Shown here: positions 34,431-42,880 of the stretch, in pieces
How positions within the stretch are numbered: the stretch's first letter is position 1
How the letters are laid out: each line of letters starts with the position of its first letter
DNA from: JAQUGA01 sp038210985
GTDB lineage: Bacteria; Bacteroidota; Bacteroidia; Bacteroidales; WCHB1-69
Direction of reading: 5' to 3'
Length of the DNA: 64,000 nucleotides
NCBI GenBank assembly: GCA_038210985.1
Contig: JBBQWB010000003.1
Location: 1-64,000 of the forward strand
The notes under the pieces: model-generated
Told to the model about the DNA's origin: nothing
Databases searched by the model: none
The model's input: only the letters and a program-made list of their open reading frames with translations
Program-made: the position numbers and the translations under genes

Positions 34431-35444
34431 TTATTTTACAATAAGTTTATTAGTATAAATTTGTCCATTTTGAACAACTTTTAGCAGATACATTCCAGAC
34501 GATAAATCGCTGATATTAATAGTGTTTTTTAATTGATTAAGGCTTATTTCTTTTACTGATTGTCCAACAATATTTTTAATAGAAACTGATGCTGTTCCAG
34601 TGTTAGCTATTTCAATATTAAGAATATTTTGAGCAGGATTTGGATAAACAGCAATTTCTGCATTATTTTCTTGAACAGATTCCGTTGTTCCAGCAGGCAC
34701 AAAACGATAAACCATTCCGTTGGCAGGAGTTCCTGTTATTTCTAAATAATCCTCAAAAATTACTGGTGATGCAGCATCTCCAGTAACAAAATTAGCGTTC
34801 GAAAGTATATCGTTTACTGGGTCATATGTAGCAAGAGCTATAATAGCACCAGAAGCTTCGGCATAAAATAATGAAGCATCGGTTATACTGCTTGGACCAT
34901 AATGAAACTCGATAATTTTACTGCCTTCATATATCCATACTTGAAAATTAACAAACATCGAAAACGGAGCATCTTCGTTGTATGCACCTGCATTTTTCCA
35001 TTCTATTTTTAAAATTCTGCTTCCAGTATTGCCTTCAACTAGGTAACTTATTGGCGATATCGATTCGGCAGAGCCTTCACCTCTATCCACTAAATCTGTG
35101 TCAAAAGGAGCTATTATTTCCGACACATCTGCACTTTCTGTTGGAGCCATTAGCATGCCCCCAGCAGATGTAAATGTAAGTATTGTAACCAAAGTGCCAT
35201 TCATTTCAAATTCAAAAGGAACTGAAATAGTATATTCTGGATCGTCCCATATTTCACCATTATTAATGGATATTGGATTTACTAAATCTGCATATACAGA
35301 AGTTAAATACGTAAAAGTGTAGGACAGTGTTTTAGGATTAACTACTTCTTTTCCTTTAAGTAAGCTCGACTTGTCGGCTTTCTGAGCAAATGCAATTGTG
35401 GAAACTGAAACTAAAAAAAACAATACGATAAATTTTCTTTTCAT
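34431..35444 (-). CDS. T9SS-secreted protein of unknown function (type A sorting domain)
   Basis: The 337-residue product has a signal peptide (MKRKFIVLFFLVSVSTIAFAQ) and a type A T9SS sorting domain (VYPNPAQNILNIEIANTG to IYTNKLIVK). The middle region reads as a beta-sandwich (FNGTLVTILTF-like strands; FMVNFQVWIYEGSKIIEFHYG) resembling secreted Bacteroidota proteins annotated only as hypothetical. No catalytic motif is visible. The last 70 residues and their DNA closely match those of the protein at 8331, and the shared terminator lies about 70 nt downstream. A possible -7 box TACTTTTG is at 35542-35549 on the minus strand. It probably reaches the cell surface; role unknown. Confidence 0.85.
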   Translation of the reverse strand: MKRKFIVLFFLVSVSTIAFAQKADKSSLLKGKEVVNPKTLSYTFTYLTSVYADLVNPISINNGEIWDDPEYTISVPFEFEMNGTLVTILTFTSAGGMLMAPTESADVSEIIAPFDTDLVDRGEGSAESISPISYLVEGNTGSRILKIEWKNAGAYNEDAPFSMFVNFQVWIYEGSKIIEFHYGPSSITDASLFYAEASGAIIALATYDPVNDILSNANFVTGDAASPVIFEDYLEITGTPANGMVYRFVPAGTTESVQENNAEIAVYPNPAQNILNIEIANTGTASVSIKNIVGQSVKEISLNQLKNTINISDLSSGMYLLKVVQNGQIYTNKLIVK

Positions 35445-35672
35445 GATTTATGATTTAATTGATATGACTACAAACACACATTTACAAAATTTTAAATTTA
35501 TTCTAAAATTTGATTTTTAACACCACCCTTAAGAATTGATGCAAAAGTAATTAAAATTAGCTATGAATCTAACTTAATAAAAAACCAAGCCATCCACAAA
35601 ACCCTTGCTATTAAAATATTGAATATTGCATAATTGTTATTGGTTTTTATCGGACAACATTAATTAGTATGA

Positions 35673-37166
35673 TTAATTGCTCACAATTGTAAACTCAACT
35701 CTACGATTTTTTTGTCTATTTTCGTCCGAATCGTTTTTAACTTGTGGTTTTGTTTCGCCATATCCGTTTGAAGAAATATGTTTGTCTTCAATTCCATTTT
35801 TAATAATATAATTTTTAACTGAAACAGCTCTATCTTTCGACAATTTTAAATTATCTACATCCGAACCAACATCGTCGGTATGTCCCGAAATTTTAATTAC
35901 CATTTTTGGATTGGTTTGCATAATATTTATCAATCGAGATAATTCCGGAAATGACTCCTCCTTTAACTCAGATTTTCCAGTATCAAAAAATAAATTATTG
36001 ATTCGGATGGTTTGTCCTACTTCGATAGGAACCATTTGCAGGTTTTTTTCTTGTTCGGTATAGGCATCAATTTTTATTAAATCAATGTTTACATTTACAG
36101 GAATATAACCTTCAGCTTTTGAATAAATTCCATATTTTTTTCCGGAAGTTAAAACAATTTTATAATATCCTGTTTTAGAATCTGTTTTAGCATTTCCAAT
36201 TTGTTTTCCCGAGTTTAAATCTTCAAAATAGATAGTAGCTTCGATTGGTTTTCCAGTTTTTGAATCGATTACTTTTCCAAATAACAAAAGTGTTGGTTGC
36301 GGTTTCATTTTTTCGGGAATAATTACTTCAAACAAATCCCCATTTCCTTCTTTTAAGGAATAAACGATTGCCTTATCTCCTTTAGCACTAATCGAAAAAA
36401 AAGATTCCCAATTGTTTGAATTAATAGGAGCTCCAACATTTTCTGGGTCAGACCATTTTTGCCATAAATCGTCTAAACGAGTTGTTTTATAAATGTCGTT
36501 TAATCCCAATCCGCCATGTCCACCACTCGAAAAATATAAAGTTTTATTATCGGGAGCCAAAAACGGCGAATACTCGTAATCGGCAGTATTTATATTAGCT
36601 GGAAGAGCGACAGGTGTTGTCCATAAATTATCCTTTTTGTGAAACGAAACAAATAAATCATTTTTATTGGGTGGCAAACATAATATCATAACCTGATTAT
36701 CCGAACTAAGCGAAATTGAAATGTTTGACTCTTTAATGTTAGTCTCATCGTCAAAATGAATTCGTTCGGGTTTACTCCATGTTCCTAGTATTCTATGAGT
36801 TACAGATATTCCTTGACTTGACCCGTTTTTATCGTAATCGCCTTGCAGATATAAAGCTTCTCCATCGGTAGTTGCATAAAAAATGGTATTTCGTTTTGAA
36901 TTATTCAATTCATCAATTGGCATAGCTTCTGTCCATTTATTATTTTCATCTAATGTTGTAAAGTAAATCTCGTATTCCTTATCTCCATTCATTTGCCTCG
37001 AAAAGTAGAGCGTTTTTCCATCCGCAGAAAAGGAAGGGAAACAATCTGTTTTTGTTGATGAATTTACATTTGGTCCAAGATTTATTAATTTAACCTCTTT
37101 TTGGGCTTGTGCAAAAGTGAAAAAAGATAAAACTATTAGTAAAACGATACAATTGATGTTTTTCAT
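35673..37166 (-). CDS. PD40 beta-propeller / CRD / OmpA-domain outer-membrane protein (PorE-like, lacking TPR)
   Basis: The 497-residue product has a signal peptide (ending TFAQAQ). It contains WD40-like PD40 repeats (FPSFSADGKTLYFSRQMNGD; later YSPFLAPDNKTLYFSSGGHG), then a carboxypeptidase-regulatory-like beta domain (about 295-370: LLFGKVIDSKTGKPIEATIY) and a C-terminal OmpA domain (GHTDDVGSDVDNLKLSKDRA) that should bind peptidoglycan. This is the order seen in PorE, a T9SS-associated protein, but without the N-terminal TPR found there and in the protein at 59958. It is probably a periplasmic outer-membrane-associated scaffold. It is transcribed alone. Confidence 0.87.
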   Translation of the reverse strand: MKNINCIVLLIVLSFFTFAQAQKEVKLINLGPNVNSSTKTDCFPSFSADGKTLYFSRQMNGDKEYEIYFTTLDENNKWTEAMPIDELNNSKRNTIFYATTDGEALYLQGDYDKNGSSQGISVTHRILGTWSKPERIHFDDETNIKESNISISLSSDNQVMILCLPPNKNDLFVSFHKKDNLWTTPVALPANINTADYEYSPFLAPDNKTLYFSSGGHGGLGLNDIYKTTRLDDLWQKWSDPENVGAPINSNNWESFFSISAKGDKAIVYSLKEGNGDLFEVIIPEKMKPQPTLLLFGKVIDSKTGKPIEATIYFEDLNSGKQIGNAKTDSKTGYYKIVLTSGKKYGIYSKAEGYIPVNVNIDLIKIDAYTEQEKNLQMVPIEVGQTIRINNLFFDTGKSELKEESFPELSRLINIMQTNPKMVIKISGHTDDVGSDVDNLKLSKDRAVSVKNYIIKNGIEDKHISSNGYGETKPQVKNDSDENRQKNRRVEFTIVSN

Positions 37167-37300
37167 TGGTTTAATTTTTTATTAAATTTTACATAAACAA
37201 AAATAATCAATTATACTATTCAAATGCCAAAATAATATTTAAAGTATCTAAACATTGATAAACTTTCGTGTTTTGAAGTTACAAAAATCAAAGCTTTTTG

Positions 37301-37308
37301 TAACTTTG
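37301..37308 (+). promoter_or_regulatory. Putative -7 box (TAnnTTTG) for glyQS
   Basis: TAACTTTG matches the consensus and ends 20 nt before the ATG. The nearest TTTTG upstream is 25 nt away, so the -33 element is uncertain. Confidence 0.45.
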
Positions 37309-37328
37309 CTGAAAATTTAAAGAAAAAC

Positions 37329-38861
37329 ATGAACAACGAAGAATTATTTAAAAAAATTATTTCTCATTCCAAAGAGTACGGATTTATATTTCCTTCCAGC
37401 GAAATTTATGATGGATTAAGTGCTGTGTATGATTATGGACAGTTAGGCTCGGAGCTTAAAAACAATATTCGAAGCTATTGGTGGAAATCGATGGTTCAGA
37501 TGCACGATAACATTGTTGGCATCGACACCGCAATTTTTATGCACCCTACAACATGGAAAGCTTCAGGCCATGTGGATGCGTTTAACGATCCAATGATAGA
37601 TAACAAAGATTCAAAAAAACGCTATCGTGCTGATGTTTTGATTGAAGATTACATGGCGAAAATAGAAGATAAAATTGATAAAGAAGTGGAAAAAGCTGCC
37701 AAGCGATTTGGAGAAACTTTTGATGCAAAAATGTATCGCGAAACAAATCCAAGAGTGATGGAATATCAGCAAAAAATAGATTATGCTCGAACACAAATGG
37801 TTAAAACGCTGGAAGAAAATGATTTAGCTGGAGTTAAATCGTTAATTGAAGAATTGGCAATTGTTTGCCCTGTTTCGGGTAGCCGCAATTGGACAGAAGT
37901 TCGTCAATTTAACTTAATGTTTTCTACTCAAATGGGTTCTGTGGCTGAAGGAGCAGATGTAGTTTACCTTCGTCCCGAAACGGCACAAGGTATTTTTGTA
38001 AACTTTTTGAATGTATTAAAAAGTGGTAGAATGAAAATTCCTTTTGGAATTGCTCAAACAGGAAAAGCATTTCGCAACGAAATTGTGGCTCGCCAATTTA
38101 TTTTTCGCATGCGTGAATTTGAACAAATGGAAATGCAGTTTTTTGTCAAACCTGGCGAGGAGATGGAATGGTTTAAATATTGGAAAGATCAACGTCAAAA
38201 GTGGCATAGATCACTTGGAATTCCCGATTCAAAATACCGTTTTCACGACCATGACAAGTTGGCTCACTATGCAAATGCAGCAACAGATATTGAATTTGAA
38301 TTTCCGTTTGGATTTAAAGAATTAGAAGGGATTCATTCACGTACCGATTTCGATTTGATGGCTCATCAAAAACTATCTGGTAAAAAATTACAATATTTTG
38401 ATCCCGAAACCAACGAAAATTATGTTCCATACGTAATTGAAACATCCATTGGTTTAGATCGCATGTTTTTAGCAATTTTAACGCAAGCATTTGAAGAACA
38501 GATTTTAGAAGATGGCTCTGTAAGAACTGTTTTACATATTCCACCAATTTTGGCTCCCATTAAAGTTGCCGTTTTACCTTTGGTTAAAAAAGATGGATTC
38601 CCCGAAAAAGCTAAAGAAATTTTAGATACTTTGAAAATGGATTTTAATTGTCAATACGACGAAAAAGATGCAATTGGACGTCGTTACCGCCGTCAAGATG
38701 CGATTGGAACACCTTATTGTATAACAATTGACAACCAAACACTGGAAGATAATACCGTTACGATTCGTGAACGCGACAGCATGAAACAAGAGCGTGTGGA
38801 TATTGATTCTATTTCATCAATTATTACGAGTAATTTGAGAAATAATATTTATAGAGCATAG
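37329..38861 (+). CDS. glyQS: Glycyl-tRNA synthetase (single-chain, dimeric type)
   Basis: The 510-residue product is the single-chain class II glycyl-tRNA synthetase found in Bacteroidota, Gram-positives and eukaryotes, not the alpha2beta2 form. It charges tRNA-Gly in the cytoplasm. Visible are the N-terminal FPSSEIYDGLSAVYDYGQLG, motif 2 IAQTGKAFRNEI followed by FIFRMREFEQMEMQFFV, motif 3 ETSIGLDRMFLAIL, and the C-terminal anticodon-binding domain from about residue 410 (APIKVAVLPLVKK to TVTIRERDSM). An insertion with many charged residues (about 95-150) lies after the first motif. Length is normal. It is probably monocistronic. Confidence 0.97.
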   Translation: MNNEELFKKIISHSKEYGFIFPSSEIYDGLSAVYDYGQLGSELKNNIRSYWWKSMVQMHDNIVGIDTAIFMHPTTWKASGHVDAFNDPMIDNKDSKKRYRADVLIEDYMAKIEDKIDKEVEKAAKRFGETFDAKMYRETNPRVMEYQQKIDYARTQMVKTLEENDLAGVKSLIEELAIVCPVSGSRNWTEVRQFNLMFSTQMGSVAEGADVVYLRPETAQGIFVNFLNVLKSGRMKIPFGIAQTGKAFRNEIVARQFIFRMREFEQMEMQFFVKPGEEMEWFKYWKDQRQKWHRSLGIPDSKYRFHDHDKLAHYANAATDIEFEFPFGFKELEGIHSRTDFDLMAHQKLSGKKLQYFDPETNENYVPYVIETSIGLDRMFLAILTQAFEEQILEDGSVRTVLHIPPILAPIKVAVLPLVKKDGFPEKAKEILDTLKMDFNCQYDEKDAIGRRYRRQDAIGTPYCITIDNQTLEDNTVTIRERDSMKQERVDIDSISSIITSNLRNNIYRA

Positions 38862-38952
38862 TTTTTCACAGAAAGTGTTTTAAAATAGGAAACTTTAAGA
38901 TATTATTCTAATCAGTTCTTGAAAATCCATTTCATTTCAAAGCATATTATAT

Positions 38953-38960
38953 TAATTTTG
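38953..38960 (+). promoter_or_regulatory. Putative -7 box (TAnnTTTG) for the TerC-family gene
   Basis: TAATTTTG lies 9 nt before the ATG at 38970. Its position inside the longer possible reading frame (from 38919) argues that translation starts at 38970 from a very short leader. Confidence 0.45.
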
Positions 38961-38969
38961 CAAAAAAAA

Positions 38970-40037
38970 ATGGATATGAATAATTATGAAATAATCTTTT
39001 TTAGCTCTTTTACTTTACTAATTTGCTTTTTCTTGTTCTTAGATTTAGGTATTTTCGATAAAAAAAGTCATGTTATCCCTTTTCGCGAATCTGTTATATG
39101 GACTGCTGTATGGGTTTCTTTAGCACTGATTTTTTTTATTTTCATACGAAATTATGGATATTTAATTCACGGGGTCGCTACACCAGAAGATCTGCAACAA
39201 ATTACATCTAAATACTATGACAAGTTAAATACAGTTGGATTGTCATACCCTGAAGCAATAGCTTTGTATCAAAAAAACATGTCGTTGGAGTTTATCACTG
39301 GTTATGTTATTGAATATTCGCTATCGATAGATAATATTTTTGTAATTATTTTAGTATTTGCTTCCTTTGGGATTCCTCAAAAACATTATAAACGCATTTT
39401 ATTTTGGGGAATTATCGGGGCTTTTGTAATGAGATTTATATTTATATTTTTAAGTTCCGCATTAATAGTTCGCTATGCATGGATATTGTATGTTTTTGGA
39501 GCATTCTTGCTTTTTACAGGTTTAAAAATGTTTTTTGACCGAAATAAAATTCAAGAAGTTCATCCCGAAAAAAACCCAATCGTAAAGTGGCTTTCCAAAA
39601 GGTTTCCTGTTACAAAAGAACTACATGGTCAAAAGTTTTTTGTAAAATTGAATAATAAAATTCATCTCACTCCATTATTTATTTGTTTGGTAGTTATCGA
39701 ATTTACCGATTTAATTTTTGCCGTAGACAGTGTTCCTGCCATTTTTTCGGTTACAAAAGATCCATATATTGTCTTTTTTTCAAACATTTTTGCAATTCTA
39801 GGGCTGCGTTCGCTATTTTTCCTTGTTAATAACATCATGAATATGTTCCGATATTTAAAAGTTGGATTAGCCGTTTTATTGAGTTTTATCGGTTTAAAAA
39901 TGCTAACTCACACTTGGTTAGATGAATTTGGTTTTGAAACACAACATTCTCTAATCATAATTTTCAGCATTTTAGCAATTAGCATTTTAGCATCTTTGGT
40001 TATTCCAGACAAAAATAAAAATAACGACCCAGTTTAG
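38970..40037 (+). CDS. TerC/Alx-family integral membrane protein
   Basis: With the ATG at 38970 this is 355 residues; the frame is open from 38919, but the extra residues are not family-like and contain the promoter box. It has about nine membrane helices and the TerC signature EYSLSIDNIFVIILVFASFG with its mirror motif VVIEFTDLIFAVDSVPAIFS, whose acidic residues are thought to move Mn2+ or other divalent ions in Alx/MeeY-type proteins. A soluble loop with HPEKNPIVKWLSKRFPV lies between the halves. It would be an inner-membrane metal-homeostasis protein. The small membrane protein gene follows by 29 nt. Confidence 0.9.
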   Translation: MDMNNYEIIFFSSFTLLICFFLFLDLGIFDKKSHVIPFRESVIWTAVWVSLALIFFIFIRNYGYLIHGVATPEDLQQITSKYYDKLNTVGLSYPEAIALYQKNMSLEFITGYVIEYSLSIDNIFVIILVFASFGIPQKHYKRILFWGIIGAFVMRFIFIFLSSALIVRYAWILYVFGAFLLFTGLKMFFDRNKIQEVHPEKNPIVKWLSKRFPVTKELHGQKFFVKLNNKIHLTPLFICLVVIEFTDLIFAVDSVPAIFSVTKDPYIVFFSNIFAILGLRSLFFLVNNIMNMFRYLKVGLAVLLSFIGLKMLTHTWLDEFGFETQHSLIIIFSILAISILASLVIPDKNKNNDPV

Positions 40038-40066
40038 TTTTAATAGGCACAACTGTTAATATTACC

Positions 40067-40642
40067 ATGAAAATAAGAGAATTAAAATCATTAGTAAAAG
40101 AAAAATTGGCAAGTGGAATGACCAAGCAAGAAACATTTGATTTTATTGCATCCCTCAATCAAATACGTATTCATGACGTTGCCAATACAGTTCGGGATTT
40201 TGCAAGTTTAGTGTTTAAAAAGAAATATAAAAAAATCAATTTATTACTTATTTCATTTGTTGTTTTAGCTGGTATAATTCAAGGGATTGCATCTGTTTTA
40301 TTTCCCGAAAAATTAATTACAGAAACATTGCCCGCAGATATTTTCCTTATTTCAACATACGCTGCAATTGCATTTGGAGCTTATGTTCATTATAAATTTA
40401 GCTACAGTGCAGCTGTGTTATTGTCTTTTGTTTCAATTTATATGAGTGTAAATAATGTACTTTTATCCTTAGATAATTTAGAAAGTATTTTATACTATTC
40501 ATCCATTGGAATTATTGGAATCGTAATTATTGGTTTAAGTGGTTTTTTATATAGTAAGTTTTTCAGAGGATACGACATCATTTCCAATGAAAACAAAGAG
40601 GATTCTCTAAAAGAAACTTATGTATTTAAGGAAGAAAAATAG
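40067..40642 (+). CDS. Small membrane protein of unknown function
   Basis: The 191-residue product begins with a soluble helical region of about 60 residues (MKIRELKSLVKEKLASGMTK, then FDFIASLNQIRIHDVANTVR) and then has about four membrane helices (around 63-82, 95-110, 115-135, 145-165). I do not recognise the family. No catalytic motif or metal-binding cluster is visible. It lies 29 nt after the TerC-family gene and could be its partner in ion transport, but this is inference from position only. Its 3' end is followed directly (6 nt) by the direct repeat of a MITE-like element. Confidence 0.75.
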   Translation: MKIRELKSLVKEKLASGMTKQETFDFIASLNQIRIHDVANTVRDFASLVFKKKYKKINLLLISFVVLAGIIQGIASVLFPEKLITETLPADIFLISTYAAIAFGAYVHYKFSYSAAVLLSFVSIYMSVNNVLLSLDNLESILYYSSIGIIGIVIIGLSGFLYSKFFRGYDIISNENKEDSLKETYVFKEEK

Positions 40643-40655
40643 GGAAGCCTAAGTA

Positions 40656-40817
40656 GTGTCTGCAAGAAAACGCCAACTTCTTTCCGCCAAAAGTCGGACA
40701 AGCTGTTATACTTACAACGAATTCAGGTCGATTACACCAGTAAACTCCCTAAATTCGTTGCATCGAAAGCCTCGAATTTGACGTTTTCTTATCAAACACT
40801 AGGTTTTCTTGCAAGGA
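40656..40817 (-). repeat. MITE-like element, copy 2 (162 bp, flanked by direct repeats)
   Basis: This copy is in opposite orientation to that at 20975-21136; their cores match over 136 bp with one difference. The ends are inverted repeats: GTGTCTGCAAGAAAAC at the left and, reversed, TCCTTGCAAGAAAAC at the right, sharing TGCAAGAAAAC. Direct repeats CTAAGTA flank it at 40649-40655 and 40818-40824, as expected for target duplication. It sits just after the stop codon of the small membrane protein gene, as copy 1 sits at the end of the TlpA-like gene. Confidence 0.72.
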
Positions 40818-40824
40818 CTAAGTA

Positions 40825-41186
40825 CATAAATTTGTCATGCATCCACCAGTAGTCGGAGAAACGTAGTTTAACATAAGCACTAAAATTTGTCATGCATCCG
40901 CCAGTGGTCGGAGGAACGTAGTGTAGCTTACGCATCTATTACGTTTATAGATTCCTCTCCGCCAGTAGTCGGATTCGGAATAACAAATCGCTGGGGTAAA
41001 CGATAGTTTTCTATTGTGTCTATGTTTTCCTATGTGCTTATGTGTTAGGTTTTAAAAGAAAATGTTAAACTAAAGCATATACATTTGTCATGCATCCGCT
41101 AGCATTTAGAGAAATGTAGTTGGCATCTAAATGTTGTAATATTATAAAAAAACAATATTAATTCAAAAAGAATGACTAATATTTCA
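40825..41186. repeat. Intergenic region with TTTGTCATGCATCC repeats
   Basis: Units reading TTTGTCATGCATCCGCCAG followed by TAGTCGGAGGAACGTAGT occur at about 40830-40868, 40886-40923 and, truncated, at about 40950-40990 and 41083-41120. They are direct repeats with some decay and no coding potential. The region lies between convergent genes, so the repeats are not needed as promoters. Nothing else was recognised. Confidence 0.65.
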
Positions 41187-41225
41187 ACAAAAAAGAGGCT
41201 GTTCAAATGAACAACCTCTTTTTTA
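41187..41225 (-). terminator. Rho-independent terminator of the methylmalonyl-CoA decarboxylase operon
   Basis: GAGGCTGTTC (41195-41204) pairs with GAACAACCTC (41209-41218) with one mismatch and a 4-nt loop, and is flanked by A- and T-runs. It lies about 40 nt beyond the stop of the beta subunit gene. Confidence 0.82.
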
Positions 41226-41256
41226 CAAAATGCCACAAATGATTTTTTGAAAATCT

Positions 41257-42411
41257 TTAGTATAAGAAACTCAAAAGCACTCCAGCTGCAACAGCACTGC
41301 CAATTACACCGGCAACATTTGGTCCCATTGCATGCATTAATAAGTGATTGGTCTTATCGTATTCCAATCCTATTACTTGTGAAACACGAGCACTATCAGG
41401 GACTGCAGATACACCAGAATTACCTATAAGTGGGTTTATTTTGTTTTCTGGTTTAAGAAACTTGTTTAGTAATTTTACGAACAAGACTCCCCCTATTGTT
41501 GCAATCACAAAAGAGACTGCCCCTAGTGCAAAAATACCAAGAGATTTTCCAGTCAAGAATGTAGTTGCTTGCGTGGATGCTCCAACAGTAAGTCCTATTA
41601 GGATAGTTACAATGTCGATCATTGGACCTGCCGCTGTTTGAGCCAAACGACGAGTTACCCCGCTCTCTTTCAGCAAGTTTCCGAAGAAAAGCATCCCTAA
41701 AAGTGGCATACCACTGGGGACAATAAAGGTTGTCAGAAGTAACCCAATAATTGGGAATATTGCTTTTTCGCGTTTTGATACGGCACGAGGTGGTTTCATT
41801 CTTATTATACGTTCTTTTTTATTGGTAAGCAAACGCATAATTGGAGGTTGAATTACAGGCACAAGCGCCATGTAAGAATATGCAGAGATTGCAATGGCTC
41901 CAATAAGTTGAGGTGCTAATTTAGAAGCAAGGAAGATCGCTGTTGGACCATCGGCACCACCAATAATTGCAATTGCACCCGCTTCGTTTGGAGGAAATCC
42001 GATGGCTAATGCAATGGCATAAGCACCGAAAATTCCTAATTGAGCAGCGGCACCAATTAAAATCAACTTAGGATTAGAGATCAAGGCCGAAAAATCGGTC
42101 ATGGCACCAATACCTAAGAAAATCAGAGGAGGATAAACCCCTTGAATAACCCCAAAGTAGAGGTAATTCATTACAGACCCTGATTCATAAATCCCGACTT
42201 TAAGTCCTGGAAAAAAGGGAACATTCCCTACTAAAATCCCAAAACCAATGGGGATGAGGAGCATGGGTTCAAACTCTTTGGCAATTGCCAAATAGATAAA
42301 TATCAACCCAACAAGCATCATAAAAAGATGTCCAACTGTGAAATTGGCAAATGCCGTATATTCAAAAAATTGCGACAATCCGGTGGTAAAAAACAAGCTT
42401 AATTTTTCCAT
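41257..42411 (-). CDS. oadB: Na+-translocating decarboxylase beta subunit (OadB/MmdB family)
   Basis: The 384-residue polytopic membrane protein is the sodium-pumping subunit of biotin-dependent decarboxylases. The family signature IIGGADGPTAIFLASKLAP contains the conserved Asp thought to take part in Na+ and proton coupling, and the YIPVIQPP-like region appears as SYMALVPVIQPPIMRLLTNK. The C-terminus has the second conserved helix-loop block (GPNVAGVIGSAVAAGVLLSF). It accepts carboxybiotin from the carrier protein and couples decarboxylation to Na+ export. It is the last gene of the mce-mmdA-gamma-carrier-beta operon, 10 nt after the biotin carrier gene, and has its own terminator. Confidence 0.95.
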   Translation of the reverse strand: MEKLSLFFTTGLSQFFEYTAFANFTVGHLFMMLVGLIFIYLAIAKEFEPMLLIPIGFGILVGNVPFFPGLKVGIYESGSVMNYLYFGVIQGVYPPLIFLGIGAMTDFSALISNPKLILIGAAAQLGIFGAYAIALAIGFPPNEAGAIAIIGGADGPTAIFLASKLAPQLIGAIAISAYSYMALVPVIQPPIMRLLTNKKERIIRMKPPRAVSKREKAIFPIIGLLLTTFIVPSGMPLLGMLFFGNLLKESGVTRRLAQTAAGPMIDIVTILIGLTVGASTQATTFLTGKSLGIFALGAVSFVIATIGGVLFVKLLNKFLKPENKINPLIGNSGVSAVPDSARVSQVIGLEYDKTNHLLMHAMGPNVAGVIGSAVAAGVLLSFLY

Positions 42412-42421
42412 TTGATTAACC

Positions 42422-42862
42422 TTATTCTATTACAATTAAAATATCGCCTTCCATTACATTGTCGTTGCGTTGAACCTTTATCTCCACAATTTTTCCATCT
42501 TTATCGGAATCAATGTTATTTTCCATTTTCATGGCTTCAAGCATAATTAAATGCTGACCCATTTTAACTTCATCGCCAACTTTTACATGAATTTCTAACA
42601 CAGTTCCTGGAAGTGGTGATTTGATTGTTCCTCCACCTTTTGGTGCAGAAGGGCTTGATGTTTTTGAAGTGGAAGGAGTTACATCCGTAGTAGGAATTGG
42701 TTTTTTCTGAACCAATTTTGGCGTTTTTACTTGTCTAAGCTCCTTGTCTAAGGTTACTTCATATTTAGTTCCATTTACTTCAAGTTCGGCAATGTTTTCT
42801 TCGATGTTTAGAACATCTACTTCATACGAATTGCCGTTTATTTTAAATTTAAATTGCTTCAT
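42422..42862 (-). CDS. Biotin carboxyl carrier protein of the decarboxylase
   Basis: The 146-residue product has a short N-terminal beta domain (about 1-45), a flexible Pro/Ser/Thr/Lys-rich linker (about 46-75) and a C-terminal biotinyl domain with the canonical EAMKMEN motif; Lys112 is the expected biotinylation site. The linker is typical of carriers that swing between the carboxyltransferase and the membrane subunit. It carries CO2 from methylmalonyl-CoA (on MmdA) to the membrane subunit encoded by the next gene. Spacing: 18 nt after the gamma gene, 10 nt before the beta gene. Biotinylation would need BirA encoded elsewhere. Confidence 0.95.
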   Translation of the reverse strand: MKQFKFKINGNSYEVDVLNIEENIAELEVNGTKYEVTLDKELRQVKTPKLVQKKPIPTTDVTPSTSKTSSPSAPKGGGTIKSPLPGTVLEIHVKVGDEVKMGQHLIMLEAMKMENNIDSDKDGKIVEIKVQRNDNVMEGDILIVIE

Positions 42863-42880
42863 AGTAAACTAATTTTACGT

